A stretch of DNA of 49,305 nucleotides. Origin: a virus. Positions 29,486-38,679 of the stretch are shown in pieces. The DNA is taken from positions 1-49,305 of the IMG/VR virus record IMGVR_UViG_3300027969_000148. One strand, given 5' to 3'. Each line of letters starts with the position of its first letter. Position 1 is the first letter of the stretch. The position numbers and the translations under genes were made by a program. Under the pieces are notes generated by a model that was given only the letters and a program-made list of their open reading frames with translations, did not search any database and had not been told where the DNA came from.

Positions 29486-30814
29486 ATGAAAAATTTATTT
29501 TTAATTAACGAAGAAGAAAAAAATAGAATTTTAAATCTTCACGAAACGGCAACTAAAAGACATTATTTACCTGAACAAGGTAATAAGTCGTTTGATATTA
29601 CCAACCCATTTAATATGGGGAATACAATAACCCCATTTGATTTTACCGGTATCTCACAAGGTCCTGCAGGAGACCCATATCAGTATAGATTTCAGGGAGA
29701 TAAAGTTTATTACGCAAAAAAAAATGAAGGGGCATTTCCAAAATGGATTTTAGTTAAAAACCCTAAAGGTATTGAGGCGATTAAAACTAAAATCTTTAAG
29801 TCCCAGAATACGTCAGTTGAAATACCTAAGAAAAAAACAAATACTGTAAAGAAAGATACTGTAAAGAAAGATACCGTAAAACAAGATTCTAAAACATCAA
29901 ATAAAAAAGTTAAAAAAGAAAAAATATCTGAATATAAATTTACACCAAGAATAGATAATGAGTTAAAATATATAATTGATAGAGATTTGGATGATAAACC
30001 ATTTTTTATTTATGATGGTAAAGACAATTTACTTTATTTATTTGATATGGCTAAAGGTAATTGGTTCTCACCAGTCCCACCAATGTTAGTTGATTATACT
30101 TCTGTTGTTGATGGTGCTGATGTTCAACAACAAGATGCGGAACCATTTACTCGTGAAGATTGGTGTAAAGTGAGTGGTTTAGATATAACTCCAAAATTAT
30201 GTACCAATACTAAAGCTAAAACTTTTGATGCTTGTATGGCTGCGGGTAAAGATAAACACCCTCATTTTGATTCAAAAACACAAACTTGTTCATATGGAGC
30301 GTCTTATGGGTCACTTATAAAAATTGCCAAAAGATTTTTACCAAAAGGAATTTATAGCGTTAATCGTCTTGGTAGAGATGAGGGTTATGTTGGTTCCGGT
30401 GTAAATCAGTTTGGTTTAAAATCGTCTGATGGTGAAAATGTCGCCGCAGCCATTCACGGAATACCAGCGGGATTACCTGAAAGATTAACAGCAAGTAAGG
30501 ATTTAGAATCATTATTAAAAAAAGACATTTCTTCAGGAAAAGTTCCTCAAAAATATTTAGAGGCAACAAAACAAATTGCATATGCTAATCAAAGTTTTGG
30601 ATGTATAGGTGTACCCGCAAAATTCATAGATAACCCTAAAGTTCAAAAGTTAGCCAAAGGTGCGAGAGTTTTTGTAATGGGTCAATCTAATCAAGATTTT
30701 TTGGTTCAAAATTCTTCGGAATTTTTTGATAAATTACACGGAGACGGACAACAATGTGTCGACCCAATTATGTTAGCTCAAAGTTTAGGTGATAATAATT
30801 CTGCTGTGGCTTAA
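29486..30814 (+). CDS. L,D-transpeptidase-like virion protein, 442 aa
   Basis: The frame is open further upstream, but ATG at 29486 follows the previous stop and begins the shared leader MKNLFLINEEEKNRILNLHE, with YLPE-Q (Glu30) as a probable cleavage site. A Lys-rich repeat (VKKDTVKKDTVKQD) links to a C-terminal catalytic region: AIHGIPAGLPERL (His324, Gly325) and QSFGCIGVP (Ser370, Cys373), the His-Gly ... Ser-x-Gly-Cys pattern of murein L,D-transpeptidases. It may cross-link or cut peptidoglycan at the infection site. The leader argues for packaging in the head or virion. Confidence 0.8.
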   Translation: MKNLFLINEEEKNRILNLHETATKRHYLPEQGNKSFDITNPFNMGNTITPFDFTGISQGPAGDPYQYRFQGDKVYYAKKNEGAFPKWILVKNPKGIEAIKTKIFKSQNTSVEIPKKKTNTVKKDTVKKDTVKQDSKTSNKKVKKEKISEYKFTPRIDNELKYIIDRDLDDKPFFIYDGKDNLLYLFDMAKGNWFSPVPPMLVDYTSVVDGADVQQQDAEPFTREDWCKVSGLDITPKLCTNTKAKTFDACMAAGKDKHPHFDSKTQTCSYGASYGSLIKIAKRFLPKGIYSVNRLGRDEGYVGSGVNQFGLKSSDGENVAAAIHGIPAGLPERLTASKDLESLLKKDISSGKVPQKYLEATKQIAYANQSFGCIGVPAKFIDNPKVQKLAKGARVFVMGQSNQDFLVQNSSEFFDKLHGDGQQCVDPIMLAQSLGDNNSAVA

Positions 30815-30819
30815 TTTTT

Positions 30820-30850
30820 TTTGGTAAATTAAATAATTTTCATATCTTTG
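30820..30850 (+). promoter_or_regulatory. Host-like promoter
   Basis: TTTG at 30820-30823 and TATCTTTG at 30843-30850, 19 bases apart. The ATG at 30855 is four bases further on. Confidence 0.8.
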
Positions 30851-30854
30851 TGGT

Positions 30855-31457
30855 ATGAAAAATTTATATAAAATATTTGCAGTATTATTGACTCTAGTTA
30901 TATCAACAAGTTATATCGGGTTAAAACCACAATCAAAAGAAATTTCTATTGTGGTTATTGGTGAGTTCCCTAAAAAAGATGTGGAATTTGTTCAAAAGAA
31001 CTTAAAAAAATTTTACAATTGTAAAGTTAATATTTTACCAAAAATTGATATTCCGGTAAATTGTAAAGTTAAAGGGTTACGAAAATATTCTTCAGTTAAA
31101 ATTGTTGAGTTGTTAAATTCAAAATTTAAAAACGTTGATGGTAAAGTAGTTGCTCTAACACAAGTTGATATTTGTACCGACAGGAAATTAAATGGTAAAA
31201 CTTTTAAAAATTGGGGTGTAATTGGATTATCATTGTTGGGGACCAAATCTTGTGTGGTATCTAACAAACGAATGGAAACCAATTATTATGGTAAATTAGA
31301 AAAAGTTTCTATTCACGAAATAGGACATTCTTTAGGAATACCACACTGTGAATCTAATAGTAAATGTTTAATGAATGATGCTAAAGGTAAAGGGTCCAAA
31401 ATTGATGAAGAATTATTATGGATGTGTGATGATTGTAAAAATAAAATAAAATATTAA
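30855..31457 (+). CDS. Archaemetzincin-like secreted zinc protease, 200 aa
   Basis: An N-terminal hydrophobic segment (IFAVLLTLVISTSYIGL, about 7-23) is a signal peptide or anchor. The catalytic centre HEIGHSLGIPHC (154-165), the downstream CLM (Cys171, Met173) and a final CDDC (191-194) reproduce the archaemetzincin pattern HExxHxxGxxxC...CxM...CxxC. Characterised members are cytosolic aminopeptidase-like enzymes. Here an export signal is added. It has its own promoter and terminator, apart from the leader-bearing genes on either side. Likely role: cleavage of envelope proteins. Confidence 0.88.
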   Translation: MKNLYKIFAVLLTLVISTSYIGLKPQSKEISIVVIGEFPKKDVEFVQKNLKKFYNCKVNILPKIDIPVNCKVKGLRKYSSVKIVELLNSKFKNVDGKVVALTQVDICTDRKLNGKTFKNWGVIGLSLLGTKSCVVSNKRMETNYYGKLEKVSIHEIGHSLGIPHCESNSKCLMNDAKGKGSKIDEELLWMCDDCKNKIKY

Positions 31458-31482
31458 GAGACTTCGGTCTCTTTTTTTTTTT
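31456..31482 (+). terminator. UUCG-loop terminator
   Basis: AAGAGAC-TTCG-GTCTCTT then T residues, identical in stem and loop to 27899-27924. Confidence 0.92.
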
Positions 31483-31525
31483 GATATATTTATGTATAAA
31501 CATAAACTAAAAAAAAACAAACAAT

Positions 31526-31780
31526 ATGTCAAAAGTAATGAGATTGACTGAAAGAGACTTAACCAGATTAGTTAGTAGAATAATTAATGAACAACCTATT
31601 CGTCCAAAATTAGACGCTTATGGGGAAAAAATACCTAAACACCCCATTGATACTAAGTTGTGGAAAGATATGCACCTAGAAATTGAAGGTGAAGGTGTTG
31701 AAATAATTAAAGAAACACCAAATCAATTAATTATTGATGGTATTTCAGGTATTTGGACTATAACATATAAAAGAGGATAA
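31526..31780 (+). CDS. Small protein with putative capsid-targeting leader, 84 aa
   Basis: The first 23 residues (MSKVMRLTERDLTRLVSRII, then NEQ) form an amphipathic helix ending at INE-Q, again a Leu/Ile-x-Glu site. RLTERDL-RLV-like starts are common in phage internal and structural proteins. The remaining 60 residues are beta-rich (GEGVEIIKETPNQLIIDGIS, then GIWTITYKRG). A TATTTATG motif is at 31487-31494. Its cargo function is unknown. Confidence 0.65.
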   Translation: MSKVMRLTERDLTRLVSRIINEQPIRPKLDAYGEKIPKHPIDTKLWKDMHLEIEGEGVEIIKETPNQLIIDGISGIWTITYKRG

Positions 31781-31792
31781 AAAACTAACAAT

Positions 31793-32263
31793 ATGAAAAA
31801 TTTATTTAATAACATTTCTCAGGAAGAGAAAAATAGAATCCTTGAGATGCACTCAAGTAAAAAAAATGTAATGACAGAACAACCTATTGATGGCGCGATT
31901 GATTGGGTTAAGGATAAAGTTAAAAGTATTTTACCTAATTCAGGTATTAAGGATAAAGTTAAAAGTATTTTACCTAATTCTAGTAGTTCTTTTAAAGCTG
32001 ATGCAACTGTTGAAGATGATATGGTTATGGAATTCCCTGTTATTAAATTTCACTATGATAATAATGGTGTTGAGATGTTTATCAAAGATGGTAATAAAAC
32101 ATTATACGTTTCTAGTTCGGACACAGAATTCAAAGGACCTATATTTGATGCACAATCGGATAAGGAAATATATACGGACTCAATTTTTACTAATATAGAT
32201 ACTACAAATTGGAAAGCTATTGCGAAAAAACATAACATACCGGTATCCAAAATTACGGTGTAA
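31793..32263 (+). CDS. Protein with putative capsid-targeting leader, 156 aa
   Basis: Leader MKNLFNNISQEEKNRILEMH shares EEKNRIL with the genes at 27952 and 29486 and ends MTE-Q (Glu29). It is followed by a duplicated DKVKSILPNS segment (two copies, about 42-65) and a beta-rich domain (MVMEFPVIKFHYDNNGVEMF). I do not recognise the domain. It ends at a terminator shared with the leftward ClpC-like gene. Confidence 0.65.
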   Translation: MKNLFNNISQEEKNRILEMHSSKKNVMTEQPIDGAIDWVKDKVKSILPNSGIKDKVKSILPNSSSSFKADATVEDDMVMEFPVIKFHYDNNGVEMFIKDGNKTLYVSSSDTEFKGPIFDAQSDKEIYTDSIFTNIDTTNWKAIAKKHNIPVSKITV

Positions 32264-32280
32264 TAAAAAAATAATATAAA

Positions 32281-32309
32281 AAAAGAGGACTATTTGTCCT
32301 CTTTTTTCT
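32281..32309. terminator. Bidirectional terminator
   Basis: AAAGAGGAC-TATTT-GTCCTCTTT between convergent genes. On the minus strand the hairpin overlaps the last codons of the ClpC-like gene. Confidence 0.85.
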
Positions 32310-34335
32310 TTCTACTCTTTTTTACCTCTTCCGGTTTAACCACCACTTCTTTCTCTACGGAGATAAGGGTGTATGGAACACCCTCCACCATATTTCCTTT
32401 GATAATCTCTTCGGATACAAAATCCTCAATCTTATCTTGGATTGCTCTTTTAATTGGTCGAGCCCCATAGGTCTCATCAAACCCAACTTCAGAGATTAGG
32501 TCTAAAATAGTTTCATCGAATGTGATGTCGTATTTTAATCCAACCAATCTTTTGGATAATTTATCCAATTCCAAAGTTACAATTTTTTTAACATCTTCTT
32601 TAACCAAAGAGTTAAAGATAACAACCTCATCAATTCTGTTTAAGAATTCCGGTGTAAAGAATTTTTTAAGTTCTTTTTTAAGAGTCTCACGTTTGTATTC
32701 CTCTTCCGCGTAAGAACTATTACCCGTTTTGAATCCAACACCTGAACCAAAATCCTGTAATTTTTTAACTCCCACGTTTGATGTCATAATGATGACACAA
32801 TTTTTGAAGTTAATCTTTCTCCCCATACCATCGGTAAGGTGACCATCGTCTAATACTTGAAGTAGAGTACCAAAAATATCTTTGTTGGCTTTCTCAATTT
32901 CATCAAATAGAATTACAGAATAAGGTTTGTTTTTCACTTGTTCGGTTAATTGTCCGCCTTCATCATATCCAACGTATCCCGGAGGTGCTCCAATTAATCT
33001 TGAAATGGTGTGTTTTTCTTGATACTCGGACATATCCACACGAATCATATTATCTTCGCTACCGAACATTTGTTTCGCTAGTTGTTTTGCCAAGTATGTT
33101 TTACCAACACCTGTTGAACCTAAGAAGATGAATGAACCGATTGGTTTGTTCGGGTCTTTGATACCAATTCTGTTTCTACGGATTGATTTTGCAATTTTTG
33201 AAACTGCTTCAGATTGTCCAATAACTTTATCAGATAGGTTTTTTTCCATATCGGATAATAATTTGGTTTCATCCGCGTTTAATTTGGTTACCGGAATTTT
33301 GGTCATATTGGAAACCACTTCATAAACCAAATCTAATGTGATTTCTTTTTTGTTGGTTAGAGATTCCTCCTCAAACTTTTTCTTTTCAGTTTCAAGTTTG
33401 TTTAAGATACGTTTTTCTTTATCACGTAGGTTTGCTGCCTCTTCATAACGTTGTTGTTTAACAACATTTACCTTCTCTTGTTTTATATCGGACGCTTGTT
33501 GTTTTAACTTCTCGATTGATTCCGGCATTTTTACTTCTACCTGACTTCTTGCTCCTACCTCATCGATAATATCAAACCCTTTGTCCGGGAATTCTCTATC
33601 GGTGATATAACGGTCTGCCAAATCAACACACACAGACAATACCTCATCCGTGTAAGATACCTTATGGAAGTTCTCGTATTTGTCTTTTACGTTTTTAAGG
33701 ATTTCCAAAGTTTCTTCTTTGGTTGCGGCATCCACGACAACTTTTTGGAAACGTCTTTCTAATGCTCCGTCTTTCTCGAAGTTTTTTCGGTATTCATCTA
33801 ATGTTGTTGCTCCAACACATTGAATCTCTCCACGAGCAAGTGCCGGTTTGAAGATGTTTGATGCGTCCATTGAACCTGATGAATTACCTGCTCCAACTAT
33901 TGTGTGGATTTCATCAATGAATACGATGATGTTTGGTGCGTTCTGAAGTTCTTCAATAATAACTTTCATTCTTTCCTCAAATTGTCCACGATATTTGGTT
34001 CCGGCAACAATTGATGTCATATCTAATGATACGATACGTTTGTCCATTAAGTTTCTTGGACATTCCCCATTATAAATCATAATGGCGAGACCTTCCACGA
34101 TTGCTGTTTTACCACAACCGGGTTCTCCAATAATGATTGGGTTGTTTTTCTTTCTACGTGAAAGAATTTGTGCGATTCTTGTAATTTCTTGTTCTCTACC
34201 AATTACCGGGTCAAGTTTACCTTCCTCGGCTAATTTAATAAGGTCTCTACTAAAATTGTCTAATACAGGAGTTGACGAATCAGTCTTAACTGATTTGTTT
34301 CCACCATTACTTCCGCCATCCATAGATTCTATCAT
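32290..34335 (-). CDS. ClpC-like AAA+ unfoldase without N-domain, 681 aa
   Basis: Two AAA+ modules are intact: Walker A1 GEPGCGKT (70-77), Walker B1 IVFIDEIH (about 137-143), Walker A2 GSTGVGKT (406-413) and Walker B2 ILFDEIEKA. Between them a UVR-like helix ([17 protein letters not shown], about 294-310) marks the ClpC branch. The usual ~140-residue N-terminal adaptor domain is missing; a short Ser/Gly-rich tail replaces it. The second module keeps the tripeptide VGF (533-535) in the loop that docks ClpC-type ATPases on ClpP. It is therefore a candidate to feed selected proteins to host ClpP, or to act as a chaperone. Confidence 0.92.
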   Translation of the reverse strand: MIESMDGGSNGGNKSVKTDSSTPVLDNFSRDLIKLAEEGKLDPVIGREQEITRIAQILSRRKKNNPIIIGEPGCGKTAIVEGLAIMIYNGECPRNLMDKRIVSLDMTSIVAGTKYRGQFEERMKVIIEELQNAPNIIVFIDEIHTIVGAGNSSGSMDASNIFKPALARGEIQCVGATTLDEYRKNFEKDGALERRFQKVVVDAATKEETLEILKNVKDKYENFHKVSYTDEVLSVCVDLADRYITDREFPDKGFDIIDEVGARSQVEVKMPESIEKLKQQASDIKQEKVNVVKQQRYEEAANLRDKEKRILNKLETEKKKFEEESLTNKKEITLDLVYEVVSNMTKIPVTKLNADETKLLSDMEKNLSDKVIGQSEAVSKIAKSIRRNRIGIKDPNKPIGSFIFLGSTGVGKTYLAKQLAKQMFGSEDNMIRVDMSEYQEKHTISRLIGAPPGYVGYDEGGQLTEQVKNKPYSVILFDEIEKANKDIFGTLLQVLDDGHLTDGMGRKINFKNCVIIMTSNVGVKKLQDFGSGVGFKTGNSSYAEEEYKRETLKKELKKFFTPEFLNRIDEVVIFNSLVKEDVKKIVTLELDKLSKRLVGLKYDITFDETILDLISEVGFDETYGARPIKRAIQDKIEDFVSEEIIKGNMVEGVPYTLISVEKEVVVKPEEVKKSRKKKEDK

Positions 34336-34447
34336 AATTAATTGTTTTATTTAAGTATAAGGATTATTTTCACTTTTTCAAATGATTGGGACAAAAGTAA
34401 TGTATTATTTTAGATTGACAAAACAATTTTCAAATATATTTATTGTA
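34336..34447. other. Divergent intergenic region
   Basis: 112 bases between the leftward clpC-like gene and the rightward gene at 34448. Read leftwards, a TTTG (near 34382) and TATACTTA lie at about promoter spacing before the clpC start, a weak match to the host consensus. Read rightwards, TATTTATT at 34437-34444 lies three bases before the ATG. No gene is seen. Confidence 0.4.
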
Positions 34448-34789
34448 ATGGAACACAAAAAACCTTGGCAAAAATTTATGGACGAACTTAATCCGGAATC
34501 AAAATTAATTTCGGTGTATATAAAACTACGTCACGCATTTAATAGGGAAGGTTGGAGTGAAGAAGATTTGGAGAGACCACCCTATTATCCTCAGGATATT
34601 ATGAATGGATATCAAAAAATGTCTTATTTAATTAATGATTTAAAAAGTGAATTAATATCTTATTTTGGTGATATTGACAATGAAGAGCTTACTGATTATA
34701 TTATTAGTAAATTAAAAGATATAGATTTAGAAATACCTTTAGAAAATGGCAATATTAAAAGAGACAATTCAAGGAACGAAGATTATTAA
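34448..34789 (+). CDS. Hypothetical protein, 113 aa
   Basis: I use ATG 34448 (MEHKKPWQKFMDELNPESKL); an upstream in-frame ATG lies inside the divergent promoter region. The protein is acidic and helical, with PPYYPQDIMNGYQKMSYLIN and YFGDIDNEELTDYIISKLKD. It is not recognised. It overlaps the KTSC gene by 44 bases. Confidence 0.65.
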   Translation: MEHKKPWQKFMDELNPESKLISVYIKLRHAFNREGWSEEDLERPPYYPQDIMNGYQKMSYLINDLKSELISYFGDIDNEELTDYIISKLKDIDLEIPLENGNIKRDNSRNEDY

Positions 34790-34988
34790 CGAAATCCAAT
34801 CGTCAAATGTTAAGAAAACCGAATACGACACTATAACTAAAATAATGTTGGTTGAGTTCAATAATGGACAAAAATATGAATATTCTGAGGTTCCCCACCA
34901 AGTATATACCCAATTCAGAATGGCTGAATCACAGGGGAAATTCTTCTCGTCAAAAATAGTTAAAACTTACACTCACAAAAAAATCTAA
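34746..34988 (+). CDS. KTSC-domain protein, 80 aa
   Basis: IQSSNVKKTEYDTITKIMLVEF, read as SSNVKKTEYD and IMLVEFNNGQKYEYSEVPHQVY, with a C-terminal FRMAESQGKFFSSKIVKTY, are the conserved features of the KTSC domain. This small beta-rich domain is found in phages and next to bacterial lysyl-tRNA synthetase genes; its function is unsettled. Its start lies in the 3' end of the previous gene, in another frame. Confidence 0.82.
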   Translation: MAILKETIQGTKIINEIQSSNVKKTEYDTITKIMLVEFNNGQKYEYSEVPHQVYTQFRMAESQGKFFSSKIVKTYTHKKI

Positions 34989-35018
34989 CAATTATAGATA
35001 TTTAACTATTTATAGTTA

Positions 35019-35753
35019 ATGAGTAATCTTAAAAGTATATTATCTAGTTTTCATTTACAGGACGAACTAAATCCTAAAATTTGGGAATCATCTAATAAGA
35101 TGTCACCCAAAGTTAGAGAACGTCTGTTAGAAATCGCCTATGAGTTCATAGAATTCTTAGGTGTTGATGTTATTATATCTGATGTGGTTATGACCGGTTC
35201 ATTGGCGAATTATAATTGGTCAAAATATTCTGATGTTGATTTACACTTAATTGCCGACTTTGAGCAATTCTCAGAAAGAGAACTTCCTCTATATGAAGAA
35301 CTTTTTAAATTAAAAAAAACTTTATTTAACGACAAACACAACATCAAAATCTATGGTTATGATGTAGAACTATATGTTCAAGATGATGTTAAATCTTTTA
35401 GTAGTGGGGAATATTCTGTTTTATTTAATGAATGGAAATCCAAACCATCAAAAGAAAAAATTGAGATTGACACTAATTTAATTAAAACCAAATCTGAACA
35501 TTGGATGAAAATAATTGACGATGTTATTGAGGATGTTCAAGAACAACCATTACAGTCCGGACTTGAGAGTATGAATAAGGTTAAGGATAAATTAAAGAAA
35601 TATAGAGTTGCCGGACTAGAAGAAGGTGGTGAAATGTCCGATGAAAATTTAGTATTTAAAGTTTTGAGACGAAATGGTTATATTGAAAAACTATTTAACT
35701 TTAAAACTGAATATCAGGATAAAAAACTTTCTTTAAAAGAAAAATTAAGATAA
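35019..35753 (+). CDS. Nucleotidyltransferase-fold protein, 244 aa
   Basis: TGSLANYNWSKYSDVDLHLI (59-78) contains the Gly-Ser helix start and the Asp-x-Asp pair (Asp72, Asp74) of the polymerase-beta-like nucleotidyltransferase superfamily. A third acidic residue could come from VELYVQDD. The C-terminal half is helical and charged. Similar proteins are common in T4-like phages near packaging genes, but their substrate is unknown. Options include nucleotidyl transfer to tRNA, protein or an antibiotic-like small molecule. TATTTATA lies at 35007-35014. Confidence 0.8.
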   Translation: MSNLKSILSSFHLQDELNPKIWESSNKMSPKVRERLLEIAYEFIEFLGVDVIISDVVMTGSLANYNWSKYSDVDLHLIADFEQFSERELPLYEELFKLKKTLFNDKHNIKIYGYDVELYVQDDVKSFSSGEYSVLFNEWKSKPSKEKIEIDTNLIKTKSEHWMKIIDDVIEDVQEQPLQSGLESMNKVKDKLKKYRVAGLEEGGEMSDENLVFKVLRRNGYIEKLFNFKTEYQDKKLSLKEKLR

Positions 35754-35836
35754 TTAATAATAAACCCCCCGGAATTACAACATTTTTAATTCCGAATATA
35801 TTTATATATAAAATAATTCCAAAAAAACAAATAAAA

Positions 35837-37336
35837 ATGGGAAACAATTTAAAACCGGTTGGTAGCGAAAAACTACAAGGAATGGAGAAAATTCAACGTA
35901 TTATGGAAATCGCTAGATACAAAGAAAATATTCCTACATCGATAAATGAAGATAAATCAACTGAATATACTAAAGTTTTAGCTGATGGTAGAACTTATAA
36001 AATCGACAAGGAAAAGAATGGTTATGTTCTTAAAAGAAGTTTGACTGAATCAACCTCCGAGTTTGATTATATGGAACCGATGAAAAATAGAAAATATTAT
36101 TCATCTTACTCACAAGCGTTCAAAAGACTTAATTTAGTTGCTAAAGAAATTAACATTAACGAAGGTAACGAAAAGAATGTTAATTTATTTTATGAAAGTC
36201 CTGAAGAAGCCACAAAATACATTTTAAAAATGGGTGGTGAGACTAAAGAACAAGCCGCACCTGCTCCGGCACCCGCACCCGCTCCGGCACCCGCACCAGC
36301 TCCTGCACCTGCTCCGGCACCTGCACCCGCTCCGGCTCCTGAAGATATTGACGTTGACGTTGATTTAGACGATAGTGATGACGATAGTGATGACGATAAC
36401 GAAGATGTTACTTTAAAATCTATTCAAAAATTAACAGGTAAATTGGCTCAAAAATTAAGAGCTTTCCAAGAAACGGAAGAAGGTCAACAAGAAATGACTT
36501 CTCAAGATTCAAAATATGTAATCAACTCAATTTTATCGGCATTAGACTTGGACTCTATGGACGAGGAAGATAAAGAAGAAATTGTTGACAAAATCGAAGG
36601 AAATGATGAAGAAGGTATGGATGATTTTAATCCGGACGATATGGGTGATGAAATGGGTGATGAAATGGGTGACGATATGGGTGATGAAGAACCGATGGCG
36701 CCTGAAGGAGAAATGGGTGAAGGATATGATGAATTAGATGAAGAGTCTAAATATTTTGGGTCATTTGATGATGAAGAATGGACTGGTGAGGATAATAAAA
36801 AATATGGTTCAAATGACTTTAACTTTGACTTTGATGTTGAAGAATTTGATGATATTGACACATTTAGAGGAAAACATCCTGATATGAATTGGTTTGAAAA
36901 AGGTCCAAGAGACTCTGACTTCTTTAACAAATATAAAGAAAAACATAATTCACCATTAAAAGTTAGAACAAGAAAAAGTTTAAACCATAAAGATATTGGT
37001 GAGGAACATTCAGGTCGTCTTGAAGATATGATTGAAGGAATCTTTACTGAATCAAAAGTTGATAAAATTATTGAGGGTTATTTCAAAATAGATTCTAATG
37101 AAAAAAAATTATTAGAGTCTAAGAAAAAACAAACAAAAGTAATTTCTGAGAGTAAAAAAGTTAAAATTAATAAAATCAAACAATTATCTGAAAGTATTTC
37201 TCAAGAAGTTGGTGCAAGAAAATTGATGGAAAAATATCCAAACGCAAAATTGGTTGGTAAAACAAACAGATTAAATTTGGTATTTGAAATGAATAACAAA
37301 CAATTAAGAGTTAATACTAAAGGTCAGATAATCTAA
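35837..37336 (+). CDS. Acidic structural or scaffold-like protein with Pro-Ala repeat, 499 aa
   Basis: The N-terminal 100 residues are basic and helical, with a possible cleavage site PTSINE-D. A long alternating Pro-Ala rod (about residues 141-168) leads to an Asp/Glu-rich body (DVDLDDSDDDSDDDNED, MGDEMGDEMGDDMGDE). The C-terminus is basic, with VKINKIKQLSESISQE and MEKYPNAKLVG. Alternating acidic and basic parts and location before terminase/portal suggest a prohead core or internal head protein. A TATTTATA motif is at 35799-35806. Confidence 0.65.
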   Translation: MGNNLKPVGSEKLQGMEKIQRIMEIARYKENIPTSINEDKSTEYTKVLADGRTYKIDKEKNGYVLKRSLTESTSEFDYMEPMKNRKYYSSYSQAFKRLNLVAKEININEGNEKNVNLFYESPEEATKYILKMGGETKEQAAPAPAPAPAPAPAPAPAPAPAPAPAPAPEDIDVDVDLDDSDDDSDDDNEDVTLKSIQKLTGKLAQKLRAFQETEEGQQEMTSQDSKYVINSILSALDLDSMDEEDKEEIVDKIEGNDEEGMDDFNPDDMGDEMGDEMGDDMGDEEPMAPEGEMGEGYDELDEESKYFGSFDDEEWTGEDNKKYGSNDFNFDFDVEEFDDIDTFRGKHPDMNWFEKGPRDSDFFNKYKEKHNSPLKVRTRKSLNHKDIGEEHSGRLEDMIEGIFTESKVDKIIEGYFKIDSNEKKLLESKKKQTKVISESKKVKINKIKQLSESISQEVGARKLMEKYPNAKLVGKTNRLNLVFEMNNKQLRVNTKGQII

Positions 37337-37746
37337 TGAGTTATTTAATATATGTTAATGAATTAGGTCCTAATTATAAAGGTGATAACATATATGAATT
37401 TATTTTCTCGAATAGTATAGAAGATGTTTGGGGTGAAGCTTGGGAATCAAAACCATCAAATGGTTATCCCCTCCCACCGGACATAGAACATATTAAAAAT
37501 GTAGGAGTTTTGAAGAATGACCAAATCACAATGTCAGTAATTCAAAACTCTGACTATTTTTCGATGATAGATTCAATGGATGATATAATCGCATTATGTT
37601 GGGAAAACGAAAGTGAAGACGTTGACTTCACACATCAAAGAAGATTGGTTTTCAAGTTTGGAGAAACTGAACAATCAGTCAAAGATAAATTATACGAGAG
37701 AGATATCGTATTAGAATTTGAAAAGAAAATCGAATATGAACACTAA
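37336..37746 (+). CDS. Conserved phage protein, 136 aa
   Basis: The ATG overlaps the last base of the previous stop (TAATG). The sequence is MSYLIYVNELGPNYKGDNIY ... EDVWGEAWESKPSNGYPLPP ... IALCWENES, aromatic and acidic. I recognise it only as a type of small protein found with head genes of T4-like phages. Function unknown. It overlaps the next gene by 11 bases. Confidence 0.72.
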   Translation: MSYLIYVNELGPNYKGDNIYEFIFSNSIEDVWGEAWESKPSNGYPLPPDIEHIKNVGVLKNDQITMSVIQNSDYFSMIDSMDDIIALCWENESEDVDFTHQRRLVFKFGETEQSVKDKLYERDIVLEFEKKIEYEH

Positions 37747-38674
37747 TCAGAAAAAATTAAAACTAGTGATGGAGGGAATTAAAGCGTCCACTCTAAATAA
37801 AATGACTGATACTCAGGTTGATGTGTTATTCAGTAAATTACAAGAACAAGTTACAACCACAACTAAACAAGTTAAAACAATTATGGTACCTCAAAATATT
37901 GCAAAAAGTACAGGTGCCGACATTGGTAATGTAAATGTTAAAACAGATGCAGATGGTAATGTAATTGCTACTGAAATGACCGAAGACGATACATTAAAGG
38001 TGGTTCAAGACCCTGACGCAACTGAGGATGGTATGGGTATGATGGAAGAAAAAGAAATTGATGAAAAATTTGAATCAAAAAAACAACAAAAATATTTCTT
38101 CGCTAAATGTGGTGACGGAAAAACAAAAGAACAAAAAAAATGGTGTAAAATGGCTGATGAGTTTGGGAAAAAAACTAACTTTGCCAAACTTCCTGAAAAG
38201 AAAAAAGAAACCAAAGAAAATTATCAAAAAATGATTAGTGGTGCATTAAATAAGATAGCACAATCTAAATTAGGTGAGATAAAACCAACTGTTGCTATGG
38301 GAGAAAGTCAAATAGAAAAACAAATTATGAGATTAGTTGAGAAACACATTACACCAAAAATGAAAAAAGAAGATTTATTAAGTTTAATTGAAGGTGATAC
38401 TAAAACCGCACCGGCAAAACCAAAAGAAAGAGAAAAAGAAAAAAAACCGGGTCATCCATTCAATCCGGACCCTAATAAAAAAGGAGCTCCAAAAGCGATG
38501 AAAAAAGAAATGGATGAGGATACGAAAACTGCTCCGGCAAAACCAAAGGTTAGACCAAACACAACACCAAAACACCCATTCCAACCCAATCCTGATAAAA
38601 AAGGAGCCCCAAAAGCAGTGAAAAGAGAATTACCAAGTTTTTTAACATTTAACGCGTTAGGTCTTAACAAATAA
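37736..38674 (+). CDS. Basic head-associated protein with duplicated tail motif, 312 aa
   Basis: I start at 37736 (MNTNQKKLKLVMEGIKAST). An FSKLQE-Q site near residue 36 resembles a prohead-protease target. The middle contains QKYFFAKCGDGKTKEQKKWC, and the C-terminal third has a duplicated unit DTKTAPAKPK, then HPF-P-P-KKGAPKA-K-E. The mix of Lys-rich linker and small domain suggests a DNA-contacting internal head protein. It is in tight array with packaging genes. Confidence 0.65.
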   Translation: MNTNQKKLKLVMEGIKASTLNKMTDTQVDVLFSKLQEQVTTTTKQVKTIMVPQNIAKSTGADIGNVNVKTDADGNVIATEMTEDDTLKVVQDPDATEDGMGMMEEKEIDEKFESKKQQKYFFAKCGDGKTKEQKKWCKMADEFGKKTNFAKLPEKKKETKENYQKMISGALNKIAQSKLGEIKPTVAMGESQIEKQIMRLVEKHITPKMKKEDLLSLIEGDTKTAPAKPKEREKEKKPGHPFNPDPNKKGAPKAMKKEMDEDTKTAPAKPKVRPNTTPKHPFQPNPDKKGAPKAVKRELPSFLTFNALGLNK

Positions 38675-38679
38675 TAATT

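Noticed and set aside
34082-34354. Rightward 90-residue frame antisense to the ClpC-like gene
   Set aside because: Shadow of conserved Walker-motif codons on the other strand.
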